A stretch of 64,000 bases of DNA from Nilaparvata lugens. Its lineage: Eukaryota > Arthropoda > Insecta > Hemiptera > Delphacidae. The stretch spans positions 34,811,121 to 34,875,120 of the forward strand of contig NC_052511.1 of assembly GCF_014356525.2 (NCBI RefSeq). Reading direction: 5' to 3'. Made by a program: the position numbers and the translations under genes. This document shows positions 29,601-42,810 of this stretch, piece by piece. Each line of letters opens with the position of its first letter. Position 1 is the stretch's first letter. Below the pieces are notes generated by a model that was not told the DNA's origin, did not search any database, and was given only the letters and a program-made list of their open reading frames with translations.

Positions 29601-31607
29601 TGTTCTACATGTTCTCAGAGAGTAAAGAATGTCATATCTGTACTCTCTGAATACTCTACGTTTGATAGTCTATGCAATTGAGCTGAATGTTAATTCATCT
29701 ACTGATCTACTTCAACCATTATTATTCTACTAAATTGCTTTCTTCCTGCAACATAATTTTTTGGGATTTTACAGAAAATCTTGATTGGCAATTCTGAAAC
29801 TGATCTCAACTTCTGACTCGATCAAAACCAAAGAATCTGTGTATTAACCTCTTCCCCACTATTTTCATTAATGACTCCATCATTCTTTCTAAGCACGTGC
29901 CAGTTATTCATGAAATTTATTTGATCACATTCCAACACTCTAATTGAAGCTGTCACGGCAAGTGCAGGAGTGCATCAAACTAGATCATTCTGCTAAATTA
30001 ATTTCATTCTGCAGTACTCTCTTCCATAAACGACTAATTGAAATTACCGATAATGTGATACATTTCATTAGTTGAACGTTTTTCAGATATCCAATACGAA
30101 AACAAGACTAGATATTGATGTACATTATTGTTTTATCTAATATACTATATAATCCATAAAAAGTGATCTTATGAAAATTATACAGGTCAATTACACAGAC
30201 AATTTTTCAGAGATCTGTTTTTCAACAATATTTCTATCTATTCACCATTTTTAGAGGCTTCAATTAAAACACAGAATTTCATTGGAGATTTGTTTCATTT
30301 ATATGCTCGACTAGAAGGGAAGCCTTTCACCCTACATTTTACCAAATCTTATGTTTCCTGAGTGTTCATCAAATAATTCGTCTCTTTTTCTAATATTTAT
30401 CTACATATACTAACATCAAACGTAAGTTCATTTTATTCATCTATTATAGGCTGAATTTATATCCATATAGGCTTTATTACACTGGAGTCTAAATATTATA
30501 GGCTATACAGTACTATCTAATTATTTCAGTAGTCAAACAAAGTCTTTGTGAAAATCTTTTGCTGTCGAAATAATAGTTTGTACTTTGAGCCTGGACCTTT
30601 GACTGAAGTCTGTTTTACAGCGGCCAATCTCCTATAAAATTAACACAAGCTTTTGGAGTGTAAAAAAGTTGATACCAATTATTGATGGGTTCAATATGTG
30701 TGGCTCCATGGGATACGTTGATACATTGTGTAAAACTCATTTAATTGAGTAAATAGAAAGTTTATTGTCCTCCAACAATTCATAGAATCATCAACAATTC
30801 ATTGTACACAATAATCCGTGAGAAAATAATATTTCATATAATTTACCACTAGACAACGCAGTGTGATGAACGTGCTTGAGATAAGGAATTGTTTGACCTT
30901 TCAGTTCAGCTAGGAAATAGTTTATCGATGTAGGTGGATCCATATCAAATTTATTTCAATAAAAACGCTCCTTGACTTATTCAATCGAAAATGTTGAACT
31001 CTCAACGATAAATAAACTAGTTGATGAACTTTCAATGGCATTTATTATTTCATGGTTATGATTGATCTTTAATTGTTATTGTAATGTCTCAATTAACCCA
31101 AATCAGAGCTAGAAGTGACTTTTAGAAATAATTTTAGAAAATTTGTATTGTCTGTTCATAAAAACAATTATTACATAATAATAGCAATGATGAAAGTAGT
31201 CAAGTCTCGATTTTTTGGGGTAGGCCTGCTCATATCGATGATACGGAGAAAATTTAGAACTGTACTATAAAAACTAGTTAATTGAAAGTCTCCTCAATTC
31301 ATTCATAGAATTTCTGGTATGTTCAATATTTACTACTGTTGGAGCATGATTCTAAAAATAACAGATAATATACCTGAAATTATTCGGGTAACAATATAGA
31401 GGTTTGTAAGTTCATTATTCAAGGGCATCTTTTTCAAGATATTCAATCTTTCTAGCTGAAATTTCAAGTACAAGTTATTAGAATTAAAATTTTAATTGAA
31501 ATATTTACAAACTGTTCACCAATTTCATCTGTTTACCGCAACTGCTCACCAACTCCTCTCAAAAACAACAAGAGTACTCAGAACGAAAGATTAGTTGACT
31601 ACCTGAA

Positions 31608-31765
31608 GTGATGTACACTACAGTAATAGTGATGTACACTACAGTAGTAGTGATGTACACTACAGTAGTAGTGATGTACACTACAGTAGTAGTGATGTAC
31701 ACTACAGTAGTAGTGATGTACACTACAGTAGTAGTGATGTACACTACAGTAGTAGTGATGTACAC
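31608..31765 (+). repeat. 21-bp minisatellite, left block (about 7.5 copies)
   Basis: The unit is GTAGTG-ATGTA-CACTAC-AGTA. GTAGTG and CACTAC are reverse complements, so each unit can form two alternative 6-bp hairpins. The copies are almost identical. The periodic peptides read from it are artefacts of a unit divisible by three. Confidence 0.92.
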
Positions 31766-31986
31766 CACGGTATATAGAAGAAGACGGTAGGTGTCACGCG
31801 CATGTTTGTGCTAAATTTCCGGTGTAGCTGACGTCATTTTATATCCAATCATCTGTTTTCAACAAATAAGTTTCATAAATTGTCAGTAGGTGTCAAAAAC
31901 CTCAGTTGGTGGCGATGACGCAATCTAGCTGGCTGGCCACTGCGCACACATTTCATGACCACTACCATTTTCATCTAAATACCGTG
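31766..31986. mobile_element. 221-bp non-autonomous hAT-like element inside the minisatellite
   Basis: The ends are CACGGTATATAGAAGAAGAC and the inverted ...TTTCATCTAAATACCGTG. About 30 terminal bases pair imperfectly. The flanks ATGTACAC (31758-31765 and 31987-31994) are an exact 8-bp duplication and fit the hAT target form nTnnnnAn. The satellite phase resumes exactly 8 bases back, which confirms the duplication. No ORF spans the element. Confidence 0.8.
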
Positions 31987-32545
31987 ATGTACACTACAGT
32001 AGTAGTGATGTACACTACAGTAGTAGTGATGTATACTACAGTAGTAGTGATGTACACTACAGTAGTAGTGATGTACACTACAGTAGTAGTGATGTAATCT
32101 ACAGTAGTAGTGATGTAAACTACAGTAGTAGTGATGTACACTACAGTAGTAGTGATGTACACTACAGTTGTAGTGATGTACACTACAGTTGTAGTGATGT
32201 ACACTACAGTAGTAGTGATGTACACTACAGTAGTAGTGATGTACACTACATTAGTAGTGATGTACACTACAGTAGTAGTGATGTACACTACAGTAGTAGT
32301 GATGTACACTACAGTAGTAGTGATGTACACTACAGTAGTAGTGATGTACACTACAGTAGTAGTGATGTACACTACAGTAGTAGTGATGTACACTACAGTA
32401 GTAGTGATGTACACTACAGTAGTATTGATGTACACTACAGTAGTAGTGATGTACACTACAGTAGTAGTGATGTACACTACAGTAGTAGTGATGTACACTA
32501 CAGTAGTAGTGATGTACACTACAGTAGTAGTGATGTACACTCCTC
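31987..32545 (+). repeat. 21-bp minisatellite, right block (about 26-27 copies)
   Basis: Same unit as the left block. Rare variants are gatgtatac, gatgtaatc and gatgtaaac near 32030-32120, cagttgtag twice in adjacent units near 32168-32190, cattagtag near 32250 and agtattgatg near 32422. The variants cluster at the left side and the rest is homogeneous. Confidence 0.92.
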
Positions 32546-32993
32546 TACTACAGTAGAATGGTGTGTGGATTTGAAAGAGTTCATAGAACAACTGTTTGTA
32601 TTTGTTGGCCGAGTTATTTCACTTCGGATGAAAAAGAGATCTTGACACTGCCAAATCTATGCGCGTACCAAGAGTGGTTGTTCTGTTTCAAACAATTTCT
32701 GTCTATGAATAATGAAATACAATTTTAATGATAAATTTATGTTTTTTAATGTGAAATACAAGGAACCCCGCCAGTATAAGTTCTTATACCTACCATAGTG
32801 GTAGTGGTAGTGGCTAGTTTTAGTACATTACACAGATATTCTTTTCTCTTGTGTATATACTAGTAATGATTATACTTTACTAAGATATTAATGTGAATTT
32901 TTCATATTGAATTTTATTCAGTTACTGTATTTTTATTATTCTATATACGACTGTATATTTCTTTTATTTTTCATATTACAGTATTTCATTTTT

Positions 32994-34244
32994 AAAATGT
33001 TATAATTACATAAGTTTTTAATTCTTCTTTTTTTTTAAATTGTATTATGTTGAAAGTTATTGTATTATTGTGTGAAGGAGGCAAAATGAGCTTTTACCTG
33101 GTGTCTCCATGAATAAATGAATAAACTTATAAAATCTTGATGCAAGTATAATAAAAATGGCACATATAAAAATATTCCCATCCATCAAAGGTTACATCAA
33201 CAGTTGATGGTTTCTGAATTATTGCAGTAACGGTGGTTGATTTTGAGGGTGAAGTAGAATAGTTCATGGTTTTCAAGTTAGAAAGGTGAACTATATTGTC
33301 CAAGATAATTCAAATAATATGCTTGAAGCAAATTGAATAATGATTATTGATAAATTATTAGTATCTCTTTATTAAAACATCATACACAGAAGCCCGTATT
33401 GGATAGTAAAAAAACATTTTTCATCAATAATTCGATGATGATCAAATAATTAAAGTAAAACAATTCAATCCAATCTCAGTAAAACCAAAGATAAATGTGT
33501 ATAATATAGTTTTATGTGTGACGGAAAAATATATGATGGAATAGAGAATCGATATAAAAAGTGCTAACTACCAGACTGGGGAAAATAATTAATTTATATG
33601 ATAAGGAGTAACCATTTTCAAAATGTTATAATTACATAAGTTTTTAATTCTTCTTTTTTTTAATTGTATTATGTTGAAAGTTATTGTATTATTGTGTGAA
33701 GGAGGCAAAATGAGTTTTTACCTGGTGTCTCCATGAATAAATGAATAAACTTATAAAATCTTGATGCAAGTATAATAAAAATGGCACATATAAAAATATT
33801 CCCATCCATCAAAGGTTACATCAACAGTTGATGGTTTCTGAATTATTGCAGTAACGGTGGTTGATTTTGAGGGTGAAGTAGAATAGTTCATGGTTTTCAA
33901 GTTAGAAAGGTGAACTATATTGTCCAAGATAATTCAAATAATATGCTTGAAGCAAATTGAATAATGATTATTGATAAATTATTAGTATCTCTTTATTAAA
34001 ACATCATACACAGAAGCCCGTATTGGATAGTAAAAAAACATTTTTCATCAATAATTCGATGATGATCAAATAATTAAAGTAAAACAATTCAATCCAATCT
34101 CAGTAAAACCAAAGATAAATGTGTATAATATAGTTTTATGTGTGACGGAAAAATATATGATGGAATAGAGAATCGATATAAAAAGTGCTAACTACCAGAC
34201 TGGGGAAAATAATTAATTTATATGATAAGGAGTAACCATTTTCA
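32994..34244 (+). repeat. Direct tandem duplication of about 626 bp, nearly identical
   Basis: Copy 1 (32994-33619) and copy 2 (33620-34244) run from aaaatgttataattacataa to ggagtaaccattttc. By eye I find only one substitution (gagctttt/gagttttt) and one single-base indel after a T9 run. The unit includes a LINE 3' end. This is either a very recent duplication or an assembly artefact. Confidence 0.92.
33050..33128 (+). mobile_element. LINE 3' end with ATGAATAA tail
   Basis: ggaggcaaaatgagctttta...cctggtgtctccatgaataaatgaataaa has the form of a LINE 3' UTR and tail. A second copy (about 33675-33753) is present because of the 626-bp duplication. The 5' limit is uncertain. Confidence 0.45.
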
Positions 34245-36017
34245 AATTCTGGATTCACAAAGAAATCTCTATTTCATTCACCAGCAGCTTCAATGATAAA
34301 ACCGTGCATCACGTTTGAGCGAAAATTCAAGAAGAAATTTTAGACGACCTCAATAAATCGAGTAGACAGTTCCAATTGAAGCAAGTTCAAGAGACGTTGC
34401 CTTCAAATAATCAAAGTTTTACGAGAGCTATTAAATCTCAAGCAGGCCACATTCAATCAGTATTTTGCACATACAGAACTTGTAGTGAATTCAGAATTCA
34501 AGTGAAAATTCAACAATATTACAGTTGAAGCTATAGCATTAGATAAAATGAGGAAAATATCATTGATGATGAGAATGATTTGATTTTTCAATTATTCAAC
34601 AAATAACAGTAGGTACAATAGTTCTTCATTGTATAAATATTTGATTCATGAAATTCATAGAACTTTAAAGAATAGAGAAGGACCTACAGTTCATCTGTGA
34701 ATACGATATAACTCAAATTTTTCAACTGTCTTTTGAGCTTTCTTTTTAAGTTTGAAAAGAGTAGATGCCAAGAACTTGATGCTGTAAGTCATAAGGAAAG
34801 GAAAAATAACCATATATCGTTGATGGAAGGTAAAAAGAAAGTTCTTTTATACGTCCTTCCTCAACGAGTTATAGCGCAGTACTGTGAAAAGTGATAAAAG
34901 TGATAGCTAACGGAGATTTCATAATGTAAATCTTTCAAATAAATCTAAATAATGGAGAGAAATATTTAGCTTATATTCGCCAATATCAGATAAAGTGAGT
35001 GAAATGTTATTCAATCAACTCATTTGTCATACCTACTTGCTATCTAATCCAATAGAAATAACATGAGCTTTACAAACACGTTCCCTGATAAAACGTATAC
35101 AAACTGGAGAAATACAATACTAACAAGGTCGCCCCAGGTGATAATTACAGTGGTTTTCTGAGATATGATATAACTGTATTTACATTGTTTATTAAATTGA
35201 TACTATCCTGTAAAATATATTTATTTATTTATCACATTGTGTATAAGTACCTGACATGAGGAAAGGCACAACAGGCTCATGCCCAAAACTGTCCCATTTC
35301 CAATTTATACTATACTGTCCAAATCAAAATGTTGGTTATGTCACTTTCACTTTTTTAAAAACAATTTACACTATTCAATACTCAGATGAACAAGCAAATT
35401 TTGAATCAAATAGATACTATTAGAGTCTAGAATCAAAAAATCTAGAACAGTAACTTAACCGGATTTAAAAAGTCTAAATTTTTGAGCTAAAAACTTCACA
35501 CTTTACCCTTTACACTTTACACTTTTTCATATTCTATCACTAGAGTCAATTAGTTATTAACCACGCTGCTGAAATAATTACCTAAACCTTTTTGTACCGA
35601 TAACAGGAAATTTATAATATTTTATTAATATAAAATTAATCTAAAGAATAGGCTACTCGTAGGGACGAGGCTCATGGATTTCATAATTTGTAATGGAGTT
35701 GATATTATACTACGGAAAAAGGCAATTGAATTATTTCGTTTGATAATCGATGACTTTAGCTTGTTTATTATTGGATTTAATATTTCTATTATTCATGGTA
35801 CGTACCTACTTAAACAAAATAAATATTATATTTGATCATACATGAGCTATTCAGAAGTGGCTCAAGTCTTAGATTGTTTATAATCGACTTAAATTTTTAA
35901 ATGTTTCTTTTAATTAATAAAAATTCTTGTTAATTTTCATATCCCAAAAGTGATTAGCTTTGATAAAATTGATGATTTTTATATAGCAAGCAAACAAGAA
36001 AGAAAACAAACACTTAC
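34245..36017. other. Non-coding AT-rich stretch
   Basis: No gene is seen. A short LINE 3' end on the minus strand lies at 35213-35325, and a tacactttac microrepeat lies near 35495-35525. Confidence 0.45.
35213..35325 (-). mobile_element. Short LINE 3'-end fragment
   Basis: Minus strand: gggacagttttgggcatgag...cctgttgtgcctttcctcatgtcaggta, then a gataaataaataaata tail. It is related in form to 1198-1290. Confidence 0.5.
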
Positions 36018-36420
36018 TTCCCATCCATTGAATATGAACATTTCACAGTTCCAATCAATAAATCACTTCAATAACCAAATTTAATTAACACATCTTGACA
36101 AAACTGAAGAAAGTAAAGAACCGTGCAATTAGCTTGAGAGGCTTGTAGAAAATGGTATAGTTTAGAGCAAAAAGTATTCAGTCCTGAATAAAGAAAAAGA
36201 GGATCAACCCAAACTCGATTTCGAAGTTAAATAAAAAAAACCGTTGGTGAGATGAAAGACAGGGAGCACACAACACAGGACAAATTCAACCAGCTATTCT
36301 TGAATTCTGCACGAAGTTGTAAGCGCACGAAAAAACGTAACGTCCGAAGAGCTTTCCGAGCAAACGATGTCTCCTCTAATCATATGTTAGCAGTTGAAGC
36401 GCGCTCGCTGCACTGCACTG
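36018..36420 (-). promoter_or_regulatory. Candidate first non-coding exon and promoter of the MCT-like gene
   Basis: A GC-richer block at about 36290-36430 carries an initiator-like TCAGTG on the minus strand. About 400 bases downstream there is a strong donor, GGGAA|gtaagtg, at 36018/36017. The acceptor near 23339 would pair with it. There is no direct evidence of transcription, so this is an inference from composition and splice consensus only. Confidence 0.25.
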
Positions 36421-36429
36421 AACCAGACT

Positions 36430-39400
36430 AGACGCATCTCAAAAGTGTACCAACCCTACTCCCCCCACCCACTCACTGATACTCCCCCCTACCCTGCTAC
36501 ACTTGAGGACAAACATTCAAAGTCAAGGCTCGAATAAGCCCCGCCAAATTCTTCCCTTTTTCATACGCTTCCCCAAACTCCTCCTACAACAGGTTAAACG
36601 GTCCCAAAACTCTCAATTTGATACACTTTCAGCTTCGAAAAACGTGTCTGTGCAAGCCAGTGAAAGCTAATGACGTAGAAACATCAAAATACGTGGGTTT
36701 ATTTTCGAGATAAGAAGCACTCCTTCAAAAATACTTTTGAAACTTCATCGGAATGTTGCTGCATAAAATAATGATTGAGATGAGATTCCAGATCGTAAAG
36801 TATCGCTTCAAAAATACTTTTTGACTCCAGTTCAAAATGTTTGCAGAATTACACCTGTGATTACAGGATGAGAAGTTGCTATTGCAAATGTAGCTCATAA
36901 GTGTGCAAGTGCACACTTATAACATTCATAAATACAGTATAATATGTGGAAAGGGGCCAAATTGCGGGTCACCGCACTCAGGGAAAATCAACTGACATTC
37001 TAAATTTCTGGTTCAATTTCTGATTCATATTTTTTTACAAATGAAGCCCGATTATACTGGTGTTTGTATTTTTCCACTGAATCGGTAGGCTTGTGTTTGC
37101 CAAAACAATGTGAAAATCATTGAAGATACATCTTATATTATACACAAGATGTTGAAATAACTTTGTTTTTGACCTGAATACGAACCTTGCTATTAATACG
37201 ATAAACAAATCATTCAATATTCCAATTCAGCTTTAAGATAATCGTACTTATATATATTCAAGGCAATAATACTTATGAACTCAAGTATTCATGAGAATAG
37301 CAGCTAATTCGAAGATACTGGAAATTTTGTTTCCTATAGTAATAATATAATATCTTCCTTAACCAATTACCAATAACTATATGAAATAATCTTATTTTAT
37401 TGAGTATATTGATGAACGGGAGGCATGTAATACTTTATATGATCTCCATCCTATTTATAACAATATCGTTTTGAATAATTATACTTGTGTGTTGGTTCTT
37501 GTAATATAGTGAGACATTACCTTTTACTATATTTTATAATATTATCTATGTTATCTTTTCTAAATGACATTTTGCTAAGAATACGATCATAGTAATATTG
37601 CCCAATGTACTTTGTAAGAATTGAATTTGAATCTGGGAGACGCAAATTTCAAAGACAATCAATCAAAATCCGATCAACCAAACGAGATACAGACGTGATA
37701 ATAATTTCTCAGACTCTGAGTGTCATATGCAAGCATTCTATGGAAAGTTATTCCACGGTTAAGAAGTATTTAAAGACAGCCAATGAAAGGAATACATATG
37801 CGATTCTTCAGATTGGAAGATAGAGGTATTACTAGTCATGAGCATTATGGACATTATAAACCAAAAATAATTGCCATATTCTGGTTGTCTATGCCGATTC
37901 TTCAGCCAAGAATAATAAAAGGCTGACGTCTGAGAAGACCGTGGGAGAGCACACTAAGTTAACGAAAGCCAGAAATGATACCAGAGTCGTGTTCTAATCG
38001 ATGAATTTCCAAATGCGCATTGTGATTGCAAATATAGGAAGAAGAATGGCTGACAAGGACAGAGAAGCATTTGGCAAAGTATGGTTGACAAGGACAGAGC
38101 ATTTGGCCAAGTATTAAGTCCGCGTTTTGCTTGTACTTGAAAGTATTCGAGACCAAATGGCGCTCATCCAACTCATTTACAACGCCTTAGAAAATGTTTA
38201 CTCACAACGAAGAAAGAAATTAAAGGAAAGGGGTGCCAGAGAGAGATGAATGCATTTGAAGTGAGACAGCCTTTCAAATGAGAGGTGGACAATTGAAAAA
38301 AAGACGAGAATAAAAACTTCACGAAGAAAAAGGGAAAGAATAGATGAGTGAGGTGGGAAATTAAGCAAAGAATGAGGGAGAGAAAGAGAAAAATGGAAGA
38401 AAGAGTTGGTGAGACGAGTGTGAGAGTGTCTGAAAGCCTTATCGATTATTCTTACTAAGAGAAGGGGAACTAGCTTAGTGTTCGATATGAAGAAGTGCTA
38501 CCGTATGAATTGTGAACTAGAAGTGTTAGATACGAAAGCGCTATTACTTAAGGGATCACCAACATTTCTATTACTATAGAGCACTAATAGAATTACTCTA
38601 TAGGTCTAGGGTGAATATTGGATCACCTATAACCTATATTTAAAGTAGAGGTTGGAAATAATGTTTCATTTTCTATCAACATGTAACTACCCACAATACA
38701 AAATTAATTTTTCAATTCTGTATTTTTATCTCGTATTTTTCAACTCCGTTTTCCCACGATTGATAAACAGTACATTATCTGATACCTTCAAACTCATTTA
38801 ATATTTCATCAAAGTTTGATCTGTTTCAGAAATGCATTGAACAGGATCACTTTAATTTAACAGAAACTCACAGGCTCTACTAGAAAAATTAGGAGTGTTT
38901 ATTCGATTTATTTTATTCACAATGGAGGCAACGGGTTTCCCTAAATATATCTCCTTTGCAATAAAATTTTTATAAATACAAATGGAAGAAATAATACAGA
39001 TAACAAAAACAGTACACAACTCAAGAAATACCTCCTATGACTAGATTTTGTAAATGACAAGTCGTCAGTGAAATGGATAATTTTATTTATACTCAAATAT
39101 GAAGTAATGTAACAATTTATTGAATAAATAGAGTACTACCATGGAATAAGCATTTCAGGGATTCCATGCTCTCCTTATTATACAACGTAATGGAAGAATT
39201 GACGTCGATAATGCTTTTAAAACTTGATTTCAAATCATAAAATCGCCCTATTTCATCAGAGGCTTCTCAAAGAATAGTAGGTGAGTCTTATAAATCGTAG
39301 GAGGGTCTTATAAATAAGTCGCTGAAAACCAACAAGTGAAGCACTCAACAAGGGAAACCAATGATGGATCATCGATGTGATGTGTGCTAAAGTAGCACAC

Positions 39401-41800
39401 GAGCCATAAGTAGTATACCAAGCCATGTGATTGATGAGAAGATGAAAACTGGCAGAAAACCCAGCAAAAAGGGAAGGTGATAAGCCATTTATGGATTATA
39501 CGCCCAATCGTTCATGGTGCTATCGGTTGAATCATCTATACAAAATTTTGCCACTCGATAAAATGAAAAGCTCTATCAGCATATAACATGAAGAAACCGA
39601 TAGACAGGAAGAATTAGAATGATCGATACACCATTAATGCTGGTTGAGAATGGAAGCTTCGATAATAAGGGAAATCTATTAAATTGAGATCTGTTTCATC
39701 GTCTAATGGAAGAATGATTGACACCATATGAATTGAGGATAAAATGATTTAGCAGAACATATTTGAAATTTAATCAAGAACACAATACTATCTTCTCATA
39801 TTATGTGTACGAACTAGACCTTGCTAAAAGAAATATTGTAGCACGCTATGTGGTATGGAATGTATAAGTTAAATTGAAAGAATAACCGTTTGGAACAATG
39901 TCCACTGAGACTCTTAGCAAAACATTGTTTTGTTTTAATAATTAATATTACATTTATTTAAGGTGAAAAAAGACACTTCTGAATAAACTTTATATTACTG
40001 CTTACATGAATTTACAATGCATCATTTAAAAACATGTCCGGAATGTATACCGAATGTTATAATATGAATTTCCTACATGAACATTAATTACCTAAATATA
40101 TAATGGAAGATATCTCTCTTTTCTGACATTAGGATGATTGATGAGTGATAGAATAATAAATAATAATAAGGATAAAAACCTTTGAGACAGTAATATTTTG
40201 ATAGATTTCAGGATATACTTCATAAGCACTAGAGTTTACGATCGTCAGTCTGATCGAAAGTAAACAAGAAAGAAAAGTGATTGATTGGTAGCGTGGCGTA
40301 TTTACACAAAACATATTGTGTCCAATACATACCGAGACCAAACGCATTCCTCTACCAATATTTAATATGGAAAAAGGAAAAATGCAATAAAAAATATTAG
40401 AAAAAACATTGGTGATAGGAAAATGTTCTAGAATTTGCCAAGATACCTGAATATTTAATTGATTAAAACTGTCTTTCAAAATTAATTACTTGAAAGTAAT
40501 ACATTACGAATAATTTATTCATATTTCAAAAATAACCAATGATGAAATCATTTACTTATAAAATTGTGTTATTGTTGACTACTGACAAGCTTTTTCTGTG
40601 CTCTCAATTTATGGAAGCGTAGGAGCTGATTTTTTTTTTAATTTAGGGGGGTGCATCCACTGTCTTGGGGGGTGGGCATCCCTACGTACTGTCATCATTG
40701 ATGATATTTATGAAGAATGCTGACAGTTTGAAATGGATCTCACTATAGGAATAGTCTTCTAATTTTCATAATGCTCTGCTTTATGAAGATCCCTTCATTG
40801 CAATCCTAATTTTTTTACATGACTGACCTATTTTAATGATAAATTATTTCATTCCTGTTTACCCTTCACCTAGCCTTTCCCATTAATCAAGAAACATCAC
40901 AATTTCCCTACTGATAGATTCCACACTGAAAATCGTAAACCAGTACCAGAACTTGAAATAGCAACACGTTCTAATTACTGGCCGACGAGAGCAGTAAGGC
41001 GTTTAAAAATAAAGATTCCGCGTCATAACAGAAACCGTTGAACTTGGAACGTTGGCACATGGATGAAAAATTAGCCAATACGTACAAAAGTGGTTTTCAA
41101 AATCGAATGGCTTACCTCAACATTTTTACAGACTTGGCATGACCTTCTAAAACGAGCGAAAAAATCACCAATCTGCCTCGCAGGTTCAGTTTTTACTTTC
41201 ACAACTTGTTAAAGAAATATCTTTAAGAAACTGATTGGTTACACGTCTTTAAAATATTGAATCTTTCGAGAAATCACATCTGAAGTTTCTCAATGGAAGT
41301 CTCATTGTAGCGCACTGTGTGACATCTCTCGAAAGACAAGCCGATCAAGAGCACTCCACAACGGCAAGAACACAAAAACGCGCAAGTTTGAAACAGATTA
41401 ACTGATAATTATAAAGAAAAGAGACGATAAAACTAGAAAAGTGTGCAAGTAAGAAAGTGACTGAATTTTCTAACCGAACTAGGAACAGACTGACTTTTCT
41501 CAAGACTGCCCTGAATAAGGCCGTTGTCTCTGAATAGACAGATAATCTTATCACCAAATTAAAGCTGCCTCTTGAAACACGACTAAATGCTAGAAACAAG
41601 TGATTCGCGGCTCATTATCACGTTTGACACTGAATTGACTGTAATTTATACTTATCTAATTAGAGCCCGCTTCAAATTATTAATTAACTGAAGAAAATAC
41701 TAGCGTTTATGTCTTAGGACAATGTACTTCAAAATGAAAATGAAGTATTCCTTTCGAAAATAGTACCTAGACTAGAATATAGAATATTGAAACCGTCGTA
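36430..41800. other. Intergenic stretch without recognisable gene
   Basis: The sequence is AT-rich. A short imperfect duplication containing gacaaggacagagnagcatttggc lies at about 38050-38115. A LINE-tail-like sequence on the minus strand lies at 38895-38960 (gggaaacccgttgcctccattgtgaataaa). No ORF resembles a known protein. Confidence 0.4.
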
Positions 41801-41814
41801 AGAATTTACGAAGC

Positions 41815-42058
41815 GAAAGTTTCAAATTCGGATATAATTTGGAAAAAGTTTACTTTTTCAAAAATGAAACGACAAGTTGAAAGAATGTACTGTATTGATA
41901 ATGTACTGTAATGTCCAATACAGTACATTCTTGGACTGTACACTCTTGGACACAATTGGACATTACAGTACATTACCAATATAGTACATTCTTTCAACTT
42001 GTCGTTTCATCTTTGAAAAAGTATGCTTTTTCCAAATTATATCCGATTTGAAACTTTC
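41815..42058. repeat. Large hairpin, about 105-bp arms
   Basis: The left arm 41815-41919 (from gaaagtttcaaattcggata) and right arm 41955-42058 are inverted copies with about seven differences. The loop is about 35 bases and itself repeats cagtacattcttgga-like motifs. No ORF is present. It could be a MITE or a long hairpin RNA source. Confidence 0.8.
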
Positions 42059-42344
42059 ACTGTATTGGAGACTCATACAATTTTGGTGCATGTACAATAG
42101 TCGGGGACACAATTCAGATAGAAACTTGAAAATCACAACTTTATCTTATGAAATAATCGAAAATCTATTGATTTCCACCAACAGCTATAATCACCCTTTG
42201 ATCTGCACCTATCAAAAATATGATTGACGGAATAGTACTTACTCTAAGGGGATGAATTACCACTTACTAGAATGAGGAGATTAATTTATTTTTGCGAGAT
42301 GAAGCTCACATGGATTTCAGCTTGTGAATAGTAATTTTGATCAA

Positions 42345-42425
42345 ACAGCCATGTGGTTGGCGGGATTCGAGCCCACGAACAGGTACAGTTATAGCAGACT
42401 TGGACTTTGAGCTCCATTAGACAAA
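42345..42425 (-). other. Possible tRNA-derived (SINE-like) fragment
   Basis: On the minus strand GGGCTCGAATCCCGCC resembles a T arm/B box, preceded by a plausible variable region. I could not fold a complete tRNA with a clear anticodon arm. It may be a SINE head. Confidence 0.2.
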
Positions 42426-42810
42426 GTTTATTCAATTTTCTCTTACACAGAAATTATTGTCACTAACTGACAATATTACTACCAGATTATGAATTCTCAG
42501 CAACGTGAAACTGAATGAGATACAGGATAATCTATCACATATTGAAAATAAAGTGCAGAGTAATATGTTTATGTTTTTCTTTTCTGAAAAACGATTCATC
42601 ATTGTCATTTTACTATCATTACGGACTATCAAAATAACGCAGAAAATTTAGCATCAAATTTCCTTACAATGATTGATAGTTATATATAACGAGGGCGCGT
42701 AACAATGTAGTTGATTATCACAACACGACGCCCAACATGTGAGAAGTAACATCATTACTGTAGCATCGAGTCCCAACATGAGAATAAGTCCACGGCAAAA
42801 CCACTACTAT

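Larger units (their letters stand above)
23339..31600. other. AT-rich non-coding stretch, probably the large first intron of the MCT-like gene
   Basis: No convincing coding region is seen on either strand. Contents are a 75-bp duplication at 23476, a 48-bp tandem repeat at 26446, a G run at about 29259-29267 and scattered AT-rich sequence. The open frames are short and compositionally random. Confidence 0.45.

Noticed and set aside
31608..32545. CRISPR-like array
   Set aside because: There are no unique spacers; the unit is a continuous tandem repeat in a eukaryotic genome.
31608..32591. Long open frames encoding VVVMYTT or VVYITTT peptides
   Set aside because: They arise because the 21-bp satellite unit is divisible by three; there is no start context, splice logic or non-repeat coding sequence.
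42345..42425. Functional tRNA gene
   Set aside because: Only a T-arm-like motif is convincing; the acceptor and anticodon stems do not pair well by eye.
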